NCBI GenBank assembly: GCA_025150425.1
Contig: CP102281.1
Location: 310,001-374,000 of the forward strand
Direction: 5' to 3'
From: [Eubacterium] siraeum
GTDB taxonomy: Bacteria; Bacillota; Clostridia; Oscillospirales; Ruminococcaceae
Length of the DNA: 64,000 bases
In this document: one piece after another, positions 51,793 to 59,884 of the stretch
Layout of the letters: every line of letters starts with the position of its first letter
Numbering within the stretch: position 1 is the first letter of the stretch
Made by a program: the position numbers and the translations under genes
The notes under the pieces: model-generated
The model's database searches: none
The model's input: the letters and a program-made list of their open reading frames with translations, nothing else
Told to the model about the DNA's origin: nothing

Positions 51793-52684
51793 AATAAACG
51801 GCGTAATCTGTATCAATAAGCCGCAGGATTTCACCTCGTTTGATGTTGTGGCGATAATGCGAAGGGCGGCAGGAACGAGAAAAATCGGTCACGGCGGTAC
51901 GCTTGACCCTATGGCGACAGGCGTTTTGCCGATATATATCGGCAGAGCGGCAAAGACAGCCGACCTGAATCCTGTCAGCGACAAGAGATACCGTGCAACC
52001 TTCAGGCTCGGTGTGACTACCGATACCGAGGACGTATGGGGCAAGGTGCTGACAAAGAGCGAAAAGCCTGTTACGCTTGCGGAAATTACCGATGCGGTAA
52101 AGACTATGCAGGGCAATATAATGCAGATACCGCCGATGTATTCTGCGGTGAAGATAAACGGCAAACGGCTTTATGACCTTGCAAGGCAGGGCATTGAGGT
52201 TGAACGTGCCGCCCGTCCGGTCACGGTATATTCGATAGAACTGTCCGACTATGACGGGGAAAAGCGCACAGGTACGCTTGATATTTATTGCTCAAAAGGA
52301 ACCTATATCCGAACGATCATAAGCGATATAGGAAAAAAGCTCGGCACAGGAGCGATAATGACCTCGCTTTGCCGCACGATGGCGGCAGGCTTTACGCTTT
52401 CGGACTGCCACGATATTGAAACGCTTCGTAATATGCCGCCTGAGGATACCGCAAGGCTGGTACTGCCGACAGAGCGTGTTTTCTCGTGCTATGACGAGAT
52501 AACCCTTGACGGTACACAAAAGAAGCTGTTCATGAACGGCATGATACTTGACTGCGGAAGAATGGATATTTCATACCCGGAAGGCACCTGCCTGCGTCTT
52601 AAGCACGATGGTGATTTTTTAGGCGTGGCAAGGGTGAACGGGGAGAACGGGCTTAAAAGCGTATACCTGAATATATTATCTTGA
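51785..52684 (+). CDS. truB: tRNA pseudouridine-55 synthase
   Basis: This 299-residue enzyme makes pseudouridine 55 in the T-loop of tRNAs. It begins NGVICINKPQDFTSFDVV and has the catalytic block GHGGTLDPMATGVLPI with the nucleophilic Asp. IPPMYSAVKINGKRLYDLAR and CSKGTYIRTIISDIG are further family blocks. The start overlaps the nrnA end by eight bases. Confidence 0.96.
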   Translation: MNEINGVICINKPQDFTSFDVVAIMRRAAGTRKIGHGGTLDPMATGVLPIYIGRAAKTADLNPVSDKRYRATFRLGVTTDTEDVWGKVLTKSEKPVTLAEITDAVKTMQGNIMQIPPMYSAVKINGKRLYDLARQGIEVERAARPVTVYSIELSDYDGEKRTGTLDIYCSKGTYIRTIISDIGKKLGTGAIMTSLCRTMAAGFTLSDCHDIETLRNMPPEDTARLVLPTERVFSCYDEITLDGTQKKLFMNGMILDCGRMDISYPEGTCLRLKHDGDFLGVARVNGENGLKSVYLNILS

Positions 52685-52719
52685 TTTTCCCATTTAATGC
52701 GGGACACGGAGGTTTATTC

Positions 52720-53610
52720 TTGATTGACATTACCGAAAATATAATACCCATCCCGCCGACAGCAACGGCACTCGGCTTTTTTGACGGCTTGCATTTAGGT
52801 CATATGAAGGTCGTGGAGGAATGCTTCAGACACGGCGGACTTTGCCCTGCAATGTTCACGTTCCACAGCGACACGGCATTGCCTAAAAGGGAAAGGATAG
52901 AGAACCTGCTCACAAACGATATGAAGCTGGAGAAGCTCGCAGAAGCGGGAGTACAATATATTTATTCTCCGGACTTCAATTCGGTGTGCGACTACACGGC
53001 AAGGGATTTCATCGAAAAAGTTCTCGTGAAGATAATGAACGCAAAGGTCGTTGTGTGCGGATTTGATTTCAGGCTCGGAGCAGGCGGAGGAAGCGATGCC
53101 GAAGAGCTTAAATGTATATGCCGTGAGTACGGCATAAAGGTCGTTATAATACCGCCGTTCAGTCTGGACGGATGTGTGGTACATTCAACGGCCATCAAAA
53201 ATCTGATAAAATCGGGTGAAATAGCAAAGGCAAACAAACTGCTCGGATATGATTTTTCGATAGAGGGCAGAGTAATAGAGGGCAACCGCATAGGCAGAAC
53301 CATAGGAAGCCCGACCATAAACCAGCGTTTCCCCGAAAACATAGTAATGCCACGCTTCGGAGTATATAAGAGCGTGACATATCTTGACGGCAGGGTCATG
53401 CCGTCTGTTACAAACATAGGCGTAAAGCCTACTGTTGACTATAAGGACAGTCCTCTTGCGGAAACGCATATAATGGATTTTGACGGTGATCTTTACGGCA
53501 GGACACTGCGTGTTTCGCTGCTTGATTTTATACGTCCCGAAAGACGTTTTGACAGCGTAGGCGAGCTTAAAGCTCAGCTTGACAAAGATAAAATCACCGC
53601 CAAGCAATAA
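52720..53610 (+). CDS. ribF: Bifunctional riboflavin kinase/FAD synthetase
   Basis: This 296-residue enzyme converts riboflavin to FMN and FAD. The N-terminal nucleotidyltransferase has GFFDGLHLGHMKV (HxGH motif) and VVVCGFDFRLGAGG; the C-terminal kinase has GRVIEGNRIGRTIGSPTINQ and YKSVTYLDGRVMPSVTNIG. I use TTG at 52720 because GGAGG lies seven bases upstream; the frame could extend 13 codons to a TTG overlapping the truB stop, without ribosome-site support. Last gene of the nusA-infB operon. Confidence 0.93.
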   Translation: MIDITENIIPIPPTATALGFFDGLHLGHMKVVEECFRHGGLCPAMFTFHSDTALPKRERIENLLTNDMKLEKLAEAGVQYIYSPDFNSVCDYTARDFIEKVLVKIMNAKVVVCGFDFRLGAGGGSDAEELKCICREYGIKVVIIPPFSLDGCVVHSTAIKNLIKSGEIAKANKLLGYDFSIEGRVIEGNRIGRTIGSPTINQRFPENIVMPRFGVYKSVTYLDGRVMPSVTNIGVKPTVDYKDSPLAETHIMDFDGDLYGRTLRVSLLDFIRPERRFDSVGELKAQLDKDKITAKQ

Positions 53611-53667
53611 ATACACTGTTTTATCACACAGGTTTCACCTGTGCAGGATAGAATATAGCAGATGTGC

Positions 53668-53700
53668 GCAGAGGGGTACGGCTATGTACCGACGCTCTGC
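53668..53700 (+). promoter_or_regulatory. Structured leader before the ABC export operon
   Basis: GCAGAG (53668-53673) pairs with CTCTGC (53695-53700), enclosing GTAC/GTAC. A second hairpin CACAGGT/ACCTGTG lies at 53627-53643. Neither has a T-run, so these are leader structures rather than clear terminators. No certain promoter was found. Confidence 0.4.
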
Positions 53701-53727
53701 CGGATACTTCGTTTTAAGGAGCAAAAA

Positions 53728-54711
53728 ATGATAGAAGTAAAGAATCTGACTAAGCGTTACGGCTCTAAAACAGCAGTCAGCAATGTTTCCTTTACCGCAG
53801 AAGAAAGCGAGATACTTGGTTTTCTCGGTCCTAACGGTGCAGGAAAATCAACTACAATGAATATCCTTACGGGTTATCTTTCCTCAACAGAGGGTGAGGC
53901 AAAGATAAACGGTATAGATATTCTTGAAGAGCCTGTAAAAGCTAAGCAAATGATAGGCTACCTTCCCGAGCAGCCTCCGTTATATCTTGATATGACGGTA
54001 ATGGAATACCTTAAGTTCGTATACGGGCTGAAAAAGTGCAAGCTGCCGATCAACTCGCATTTAAAGGAGATTTGCAACCTTGTAAAGATAACCGATGTCA
54101 AGGATCGTGTTATCAAGAATCTTTCAAAGGGTTACAAACAGCGTGTGGGTCTTGCACAGGCGCTTGTGGGAAATCCGCCGGTGCTTATTCTTGACGAGCC
54201 TACGGTCGGACTTGACCCCAAGCAGATAATCGAGATAAGAGCGCTTATAAAGAAGCTCGGCAAGAACCATACCGTAATACTTTCAAGCCACATACTCCCC
54301 GAGATACAGGCGGTATGCGACAAGATAGTTATCATCAACAGAGGTAGGGTCGTAGCAAACGACAGCGCAGACCATCTTGCAAAGAATATGTCCGCAGATC
54401 ACAAGCTGGTGATACGCTGTGAGGGAAACCCCGCAGACGTGAAGAAGCTGCTTTCGGCTATTCCCGGTATGGACGAGGTGTTCGTCAACAGGGAGAATGT
54501 CGAGGAGGGTGTCAGCGAATACTTCTTAAATGCAAAGCCGGGTACGGATATTCGCCGTGAAGTTTCAAAGCGTCTTGCGTCAAGAAATTACACTCTGCTT
54601 ATGATGAAGTCCAGTGAGCTTACTCTTGAAGAAGTGTTCCTCAAGATCACAACGGGCGATATATACGGTAATGTCGGCGACAGCGTTGATAAGCTGAAGC
54701 TGTCAAAGTAA
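53728..54711 (+). CDS. ABC transporter ATPase, GldA/NatA-like
   Basis: This 327-residue ATPase of an ABC-2 type exporter begins MIEVKNLTKRYGSKTAV. Walker A is GPNGAGKSTT, Q-loop YLPEQPPLY, signature LSKGYKQRVGLAQ, and Walker B LILDEPTVGLDP followed by the H-loop SSHILPEI. A C-terminal extension of about 90 residues fits the GldA group. The ATG chosen has AAGGAG upstream; an in-frame ATG 66 bases earlier lies in the structured leader. First gene of a four-gene cluster resembling gldA-gldF-gldG. Confidence 0.92.
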   Translation: MIEVKNLTKRYGSKTAVSNVSFTAEESEILGFLGPNGAGKSTTMNILTGYLSSTEGEAKINGIDILEEPVKAKQMIGYLPEQPPLYLDMTVMEYLKFVYGLKKCKLPINSHLKEICNLVKITDVKDRVIKNLSKGYKQRVGLAQALVGNPPVLILDEPTVGLDPKQIIEIRALIKKLGKNHTVILSSHILPEIQAVCDKIVIINRGRVVANDSADHLAKNMSADHKLVIRCEGNPADVKKLLSAIPGMDEVFVNRENVEEGVSEYFLNAKPGTDIRREVSKRLASRNYTLLMMKSSELTLEEVFLKITTGDIYGNVGDSVDKLKLSK

Positions 54712-54730
54712 GCGGAAAGGCGGAATAAAA

Positions 54731-55435
54731 ATGTTTGCAATATTTAAAAGAGAACTGAAGGCATATTTCACATCGCCGCTCGGCTATGTGTTCCTTGCTA
54801 TTTTTTACGCATTTTCGGGATTGTTCTTTTATATCTTCTCCCTGTCTGTAGGCTCGACCGATATATCAAGCGTATTCCTGATGATGTTCATAGTGCTTAT
54901 GGTTTTCGTGCCTCTGCTTACTATGCGACTGCTTTCAGAGGACAAGAAGCAGAAGACGGATCAGCTTATTCTGACTGCTCCCGTAAGCCTTTTGTCTATA
55001 GTAATGGGCAAGTTCCTTGCGGCTTATGCAATATTTGCGATAGGCGTTGCGGTCATGCCCGTATACGGCTTTGTAATGTCGACCTTTGCGACGGTTTCGT
55101 GGCTCCCGATATGGGGCAACACCGTAGGTCTTTTACTTCTCGGCGGTATATTCGTTTCTATAGGTCTTTTCATATCATCACTTACGGAAAACCAGATGAT
55201 AGCGGCAATAGGCGGTTTCTTTATCAATCTTATGATACTGCTTATGAATACGCTGAAAAGCGCACTCCCCAACGGATTTTTACAGGATGTGCTTTCAAGC
55301 ATCTCGGTATATTCGAGATACTCTGAGATAACAAACGGAATATTCAGCCTGTCAAGTCTGATATTCTTTGTGAGCGTTATCTTTATTTTCCTGTTCCTTA
55401 CGGTAAGAGTACTTGAAAAACGCCGCTGGGCATAA
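54731..55435 (+). CDS. ABC-2 permease, GldF-like
   Basis: This 234-residue integral membrane protein has six hydrophobic segments and begins MFAIFKRELKAYFTSPLGYVFL, the typical start of ABC-2/GldF permeases. RLLSEDKKQKTDQLILTAPVS is the cytoplasmic coupling block after the second segment. It should form the channel with the preceding ATPase. Confidence 0.9.
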   Translation: MFAIFKRELKAYFTSPLGYVFLAIFYAFSGLFFYIFSLSVGSTDISSVFLMMFIVLMVFVPLLTMRLLSEDKKQKTDQLILTAPVSLLSIVMGKFLAAYAIFAIGVAVMPVYGFVMSTFATVSWLPIWGNTVGLLLLGGIFVSIGLFISSLTENQMIAAIGGFFINLMILLMNTLKSALPNGFLQDVLSSISVYSRYSEITNGIFSLSSLIFFVSVIFIFLFLTVRVLEKRRWA

Positions 55436-55471
55436 GCGATGACTATGATAAAGGGATAAAGGAGAAAACGC

Positions 55472-57058
55472 ATGAGTAAAATAAACGAAGCGGCTGAAGT
55501 AAAAGAAACAGCAGCTGAGAATCAAACAGATACCGCTCCTGCAGAAAAGAGCAACGGCAGGAACGGCAAACCCCGCAAGAATCCGTTCAGGAACAAGAAG
55601 TTCAAGTACGGCGGTCTGTCGGTACTGTTCACGGTCATATTTATAGTGGCTGTGGTTCTGGTAAACGTAATAATCACACTGCTCGGTGACAGATTCATGC
55701 CGACGGCGGATCTTACCGATTCCGGACTTTACAGCATTGAGCAGTCAACGGTAGATTATCTCAAAACCGTGACCGATGAGGTTACGATAACGGTAACAAG
55801 CGAGGAAGCGGCTTTTACCGGAGGCAGCTCTTATTACTATCAGACAAACGAGATACTGAAGAAGATCGCGGCGGCGAATTCCAACATAAAATTACAGTAT
55901 ATTGATGTAGTTTCAAACCCCGGTTTTATAGCAAATTACACCGAAACCATAACCTCGAATGAAATTATGGTCGAGAGCAAGGCTACAAAGCGTGTAAAGG
56001 TGCTGACCTACGAGGACTTCCTCAGCATAACCTATAATGAACAGTACCTCAACTATTACGGCGTGAAGCGGCCCGAAAAGGTTGAAGCCAACGCAGAGCA
56101 GGCTGTAGTATCCGCTATTATGAACGTTACCGATACAGATCCTGTAAAGGTTGCGGTTTTAACGGGCTACGGAGAAAAAGAGAACACTGTTTTACAGAAT
56201 CTGCTCAAGACAAACAGCTACGTTATCGAATCGGTTAACATTACGCTTACCGACAAGATAAGCGAGGACTACGATTTTGTATTTATGTTCGGACCCGATA
56301 AGGATTATTCCGTTGCCGATATAAACAAGCTCGACACATGGCTTGACAACAGCGGTAAATTCGGCAAGAACCTTGTATATGTAGGCAACCCCAAGCTCGG
56401 TGAATCGCCGAACATTGACGGTCTGCTTGACCAGTGGGGTCTGAAGGTCGAAAAGGGTATCACCTACCAGACAGACGAAAACTACACCTACAGCGGTATG
56501 AACACATATCAGGTGCTTTCAGTACCCGATACAGACTTCAGCAAGTTTACAAACAGCTCGCCCGTTCACGGCTACAATATGAGCCCTGTGACATCAAAGT
56601 GGGCTGATCAGAACGGCAACGGCAACATTACCGTACAGTCTATACTAAACACCTATGCAGGTGCTGTTATAAAGCCGCAGGACAGCGGTGATAACTGGTC
56701 GCCCGAGAGCGATGCGGAAAGAAAGCAGTATTCTGTTATAATGCAGGCGGTAAAGACAAGATATGAGGGTACAAATCCCTTCTCCAGCCGTATAGTAGCA
56801 ATCGGCGGTATGGAATTCCTCAACACATCGTTCCTGCAGACAGCGTCCGTAAACAACTCCCAGCTTATTATGAATATCTTCAACGTAAGCTGTAACAAGG
56901 AGGAGGGCATTACGCTCACTCCCAAGTCCTACAACACCTCAACCTTTGAGATAACAGACGCACAGAAGAACGGCCTTGTTATAGGCTTCGTCATCGTACT
57001 GCCTCTGTTACTGATAATATCCGGTATTGTAATATGGGTAAAGCGTCTGCATAAGTAA
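55472..57058 (+). CDS. GldG-like ABC auxiliary protein
   Basis: This 528-residue protein has a cytoplasmic basic N-terminus (1-45), a membrane segment at about 47-72, a large extracytoplasmic part and a second membrane segment near the C-terminus (about 498-522). The external part has FMPTADLTDSGLYSIEQSTVDYL at its start (nt about 55696-55764), typical of GldG/ABC_transp_aux proteins, then VAVLTGYGEKE. The role in the exporter is unknown. Part of a cluster found in many non-gliding Firmicutes. Confidence 0.87.
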   Translation: MSKINEAAEVKETAAENQTDTAPAEKSNGRNGKPRKNPFRNKKFKYGGLSVLFTVIFIVAVVLVNVIITLLGDRFMPTADLTDSGLYSIEQSTVDYLKTVTDEVTITVTSEEAAFTGGSSYYYQTNEILKKIAAANSNIKLQYIDVVSNPGFIANYTETITSNEIMVESKATKRVKVLTYEDFLSITYNEQYLNYYGVKRPEKVEANAEQAVVSAIMNVTDTDPVKVAVLTGYGEKENTVLQNLLKTNSYVIESVNITLTDKISEDYDFVFMFGPDKDYSVADINKLDTWLDNSGKFGKNLVYVGNPKLGESPNIDGLLDQWGLKVEKGITYQTDENYTYSGMNTYQVLSVPDTDFSKFTNSSPVHGYNMSPVTSKWADQNGNGNITVQSILNTYAGAVIKPQDSGDNWSPESDAERKQYSVIMQAVKTRYEGTNPFSSRIVAIGGMEFLNTSFLQTASVNNSQLIMNIFNVSCNKEEGITLTPKSYNTSTFEITDAQKNGLVIGFVIVLPLLLIISGIVIWVKRLHK

Positions 57059-57072
57059 GCGAAAGGTCGGCA

Positions 57073-58551
57073 ATGAAGAAAAATACTAAAATAATACTCG
57101 GCTCGGTAATCGGCATTGCGGTACTCGGTGCGGCAACGCTCGCACTGGTGCTGACACAGCCGGAGAGCGACAACGCAGACTCAGGCACGTCAAGCAGCGA
57201 AACCGTCAGCGTGACCGATTATACGACCGATGATATTTCAACGCTCACGATAAGCAACGAGAGCGGCGAATATACGATAAACCGTTTAGGTAAGGAAAAG
57301 TGGGGCATAGATTCAATCCCCGAGGCACTTGCAAACAGCAGTGCATATTCAACCGCAATGAGCAGTGCCGGCGGCATCGGCGCAAAGCAGATCGTTGAGG
57401 AAAATGCGACAGATCTTGCAAAATACGGCTTTGACAAGCCGACCGCAACGGTTAAAATGACATTCAAGGATAACAAAGCTGAGGACATAACCTGCCTTAT
57501 CGGTATAAAGTACGAGGGCGAAAACTCGTGGTATGTTAAAACCGACAAGAGCGATACGGTATACCTTGTAGCAAATGCAGGCGTCAGCTTTGCAATGAAC
57601 AGCGAGCTGTCATACGTCAACAAGTCAACGCTTGTGGCGGCTTATGATTCCGAGAACGATAAGGTAAACAGGGTCCGCATTGAGCGAAAGGATCTTGATA
57701 AGGATATAGTTCTTGACAAGCTTCCCGAGGAAACCGAAAAGGAGTTTTCGTCAACATACGTTGCTTATGAAATGTCCAGCCACAACAATATCCTTGCAGA
57801 CGATGAGCTTGACAAGAAAGTGATTTACGGCCTGTTCGGAATATCGGCTTCGGATGTGTTTGCCGTATCTCCCACAGATGAGCAGAAAAAGCAGGCGGGT
57901 CTTGACGATCCGAACTGCACCGTTACTATGGTAAGCAACAAGGAAACCGTTACCAAGCTCACTTTAGGCTCTGCTGTCTACACTGTTACAAAGAACGATG
58001 AAACAGGCGAAGAGATAAAGACGATAACGGGCTACTACGGTATGCTCTCAGGCAAGGATGCAATATATGTATTCTCTCCCGACTCTCTGCCGTGGCTTAC
58101 CGCAACACCCGAAAATATGCTTTATAAGCTGTTCCTTACACCTTATATCTACTATCTTGACGGTGTAACAATCTATGACAGCGACAGAAAGGCATATGAT
58201 TTCACTATTACGGGCGACGCTGACAAGTCGAGCTTCACATACGAAGGCAAGAAGGTAGATTCAGCCAAGTTCAAGGCATTCTATCAGTATCTGCTTTCGG
58301 CATACGCAGAGCAGATTTACCTTGACGATCTTACAGGCGACAACAAGTTCATCGCAGGTGTCACCTACGATCATCGTGAAGAAGGCAAGGAAAACGACGT
58401 TGTCGAGTTCTATGCGAGCGAGAGCGACCGTACCTGCATTATCGTTGTAAACGGCGATGTCCGCTACAAGGTAAGGCAGATATATGCGACAAGACTTCTT
58501 GAAAATCTGAATGCGCTTCTCTCCGGCGGAGAGATAGTATCAGAGTTCTGA
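57073..58551 (+). CDS. DUF4340 exported protein of the Gld-like cluster
   Basis: This 492-residue protein has an N-terminal membrane anchor (about residues 6-27, ILGSVIGIAVLGAATLALVL) and a Ser/Thr/Asp-rich linker. DUF4340-type modules follow, each with a NRLGKEKWGID or TNxEYG-like strand pattern; LAKYGFDKPTATVKMTF is characteristic. It is the last member of the ABC cluster. Other clusters with GldG-like proteins commonly have a DUF4340 partner. Function unknown. Confidence 0.83.
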   Translation: MKKNTKIILGSVIGIAVLGAATLALVLTQPESDNADSGTSSSETVSVTDYTTDDISTLTISNESGEYTINRLGKEKWGIDSIPEALANSSAYSTAMSSAGGIGAKQIVEENATDLAKYGFDKPTATVKMTFKDNKAEDITCLIGIKYEGENSWYVKTDKSDTVYLVANAGVSFAMNSELSYVNKSTLVAAYDSENDKVNRVRIERKDLDKDIVLDKLPEETEKEFSSTYVAYEMSSHNNILADDELDKKVIYGLFGISASDVFAVSPTDEQKKQAGLDDPNCTVTMVSNKETVTKLTLGSAVYTVTKNDETGEEIKTITGYYGMLSGKDAIYVFSPDSLPWLTATPENMLYKLFLTPYIYYLDGVTIYDSDRKAYDFTITGDADKSSFTYEGKKVDSAKFKAFYQYLLSAYAEQIYLDDLTGDNKFIAGVTYDHREEGKENDVVEFYASESDRTCIIVVNGDVRYKVRQIYATRLLENLNALLSGGEIVSEF

Positions 58552-58573
58552 TGCCGCAGGGCATTATAATTGA

Positions 58574-58647
58574 TATGTGACGACAGGGGGCGGATCTTAA
58601 ATTTTGCACGGGATCTGTCCGTCACATACTGACCGTTAGTGCAACGG
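58574..58647 (+). promoter_or_regulatory. Structured leader before the 92-residue gene
   Basis: TATGTGACG (58574-58582) pairs with CGTCACATA (58620-58628), continuing into ACAG/CTGT. A second hairpin CCGTT/AACGG (58633-58647) ends next to the GGAGG ribosome site, so it could control access. No known riboswitch family was recognised. Confidence 0.45.
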
Positions 58648-58658
58648 TGGAGGTTATT

Positions 58659-58937
58659 ATGACAGAGCAGGAATTTTTCACCTACAAAGGTCTTCCTCTT
58701 GTAAGGAAAGACAACACTATCTATTATGGCAATATGTCAGACAAATACGTTGCCATGCTGACTGTATTATCCACCCACAAGGTCAAGGATCTTGAAATAG
58801 CCGACAAGACAAGGGTACAGCTTATGTCAACCGATCCGAAAACCCCGGCTACAGAGATAATCGCAAAGACGAGCGAAAGAGGCAGTCTTTATGAGGCTCT
58901 TGATGTGGCAAGTATATGGCTTTCAAAGAATAATTGA
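58659..58937 (+). CDS. Small uncharacterised cytoplasmic protein, 92 residues
   Basis: I do not recognise a named family. The protein begins MTEQEFFTYKGLPLVRKDNTIYYGN, has a beta-rich first half and a helical end (SLYEALDVASIWLSK), no signal peptide and no cysteines. GTGGAGG lies just before the ATG. It has a structured leader and a 15-bp terminator, so it is a tidy single-gene unit and probably well expressed. Confidence 0.8.
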   Translation: MTEQEFFTYKGLPLVRKDNTIYYGNMSDKYVAMLTVLSTHKVKDLEIADKTRVQLMSTDPKTPATEIIAKTSERGSLYEALDVASIWLSKNN

Positions 58938-58941
58938 TAAA

Positions 58942-58980
58942 AACCGCTCCGCCGTATTTTTTACGGCGGAGCGGTTTTAT
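58942..58980 (+). terminator. Terminator after the 92-residue gene
   Basis: A 15-bp perfect stem (58942-58956 with 58962-58976) has a TTTTT loop and a TTTAT tail. Confidence 0.92.
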
Positions 58981-59020
58981 GCCGTGTCCGGTTTTAACGA
59001 TGCCTATAAAAACAGATAAG

Positions 59021-59041
59021 CCCCCGTCAGAAAGACGGGGG
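59021..59041 (-). terminator. Terminator after the zinc-ribbon membrane protein gene
   Basis: An 8-bp stem CCCCCGTC/GACGGGGG; the minus-strand tail CTTATCTGTTTTT is only moderately T-rich. Confidence 0.7.
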
Positions 59042-59071
59042 CAACGCTGTTTATATGATATGTTATGCAAA

Positions 59072-59557
59072 TTACTTCAGCAGTGTGATCTTGCCGATAA
59101 GAGGAAGTTCCTTAGCCTGTCCCTGTGCGGCGTTGATGATACCCATAATCATAAGTACAAGAGTGAAGATACCGCCTACTGCGCTTAAAAGTCCGCCGAT
59201 TATAAGACCAGCTATAGGAATAATACCTAATATACCTGTTACAATACCTAATGCAAACTCTAACAGGAACAGTACAAGTCCCTGGTTTGTGTGATAGCGT
59301 GCAAACTTCGAGTTAGGGCAAGCAAGCAGGGGAACAAGGAACAGGAATCCTATATAAGCGAGTACGGACATACCCTTGTTATCGTTTATATCCTGCGGAT
59401 CAAACTGTGATGTTGTATCATTTGTGTTCATCATGTTGTTTACAAAGTTCTGTGCGTTCTGTGTGTTCTGCTGTGCGTTTCCTGCGGGAGCGCCGCAGTT
59501 AGGGCAGTTATTAGCTCCGTCGGGGAGCTGGTTTCCGCATTTGTTGCAAAAAGCCAT
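59072..59557 (-). CDS. Zinc-ribbon DUF4870-like membrane protein
   Basis: This 161-residue protein has a Cys4 zinc ribbon at the N-terminus (CNKCGNQLPDGANNCPNCG, residues 4-22), an Asn/Gln-rich linker (about 25-55), and a Tic20/DUF4870-like membrane domain with about three hydrophobic segments (SVLAYIGFLFLVPLL; LVLFLLEFALGIVTGILG; GGIFTLVLMIMGIIN). FARYHTNQGLVLF is the family block between the first two. The start is fixed by CGGAGG; a longer frame adds ten residues without site support. Function unknown. Confidence 0.87.
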   Translation of the reverse strand: MAFCNKCGNQLPDGANNCPNCGAPAGNAQQNTQNAQNFVNNMMNTNDTTSQFDPQDINDNKGMSVLAYIGFLFLVPLLACPNSKFARYHTNQGLVLFLLEFALGIVTGILGIIPIAGLIIGGLLSAVGGIFTLVLMIMGIINAAQGQAKELPLIGKITLLK

Positions 59558-59626
59558 TGTTGTTACCTCCGAATAGTATTTAAACATTCCGTTTTCTTAA
59601 ATTGCACGGCAAAAGCCGTTACTTAA

Positions 59627-59655
59627 ATTATAAAACGTTTTTTAATAAAAGTCAA
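59627..59655 (-). promoter_or_regulatory. Promoter of the zinc-ribbon membrane protein gene
   Basis: On the minus strand: TTGACT (59650-59655), 17 bases, TATAAT (59627-59632). Confidence 0.87.
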
Positions 59656-59747
59656 CATTTTTCGTTTGGAATTAAGCGATTGTTCCGTGAAAATCCGAAA
59701 TATATCCGTAACCTGCCGTGATTAAAAGCTGTTTGATGTAAAAATTG

Positions 59748-59776
59748 TTGCAATCCGCTTGAATATGTGATAAAAT
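59748..59776 (+). promoter_or_regulatory. Promoter of the aminotransferase gene
   Basis: TTGCAA (59748-59753), 17 bases, TAAAAT (59771-59776); leader of about 100 bases. Confidence 0.8.
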
Positions 59777-59790
59777 ATAGCTATTGTAAC

Positions 59791-59873
59791 AGCGGCAGAC
59801 CCAATATGCCGCTCACCCATTACAAAATAAATGCAAGGAGGAAAGGTCATACCGTTTATGCGGCGGTAAGACC
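59791..59873 (+). promoter_or_regulatory. Aminotransferase leader with displaced ribosome site and uORF
   Basis: Hairpin AGCGGCA/TGCCGCT (59791-59797 with 59807-59813) is followed by AAGGAGGAAAGG (59835-59846) and hairpin GGTCATACCG/CGGTAAGACC (59845-59854 with 59864-59873, one mismatch). The only strong ribosome site is about 40 bases before the gene start. A 12-codon in-frame upstream ORF (59831-59869, ending RR-stop) overlaps it. Confidence 0.5.
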
Positions 59874-59884
59874 GACATATAAAT

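Noticed and set aside
53627-53643. Hairpin after ribF as a terminator
   Set aside because: The 7-bp stem is not followed by a T-run, so it was kept only as part of the leader.
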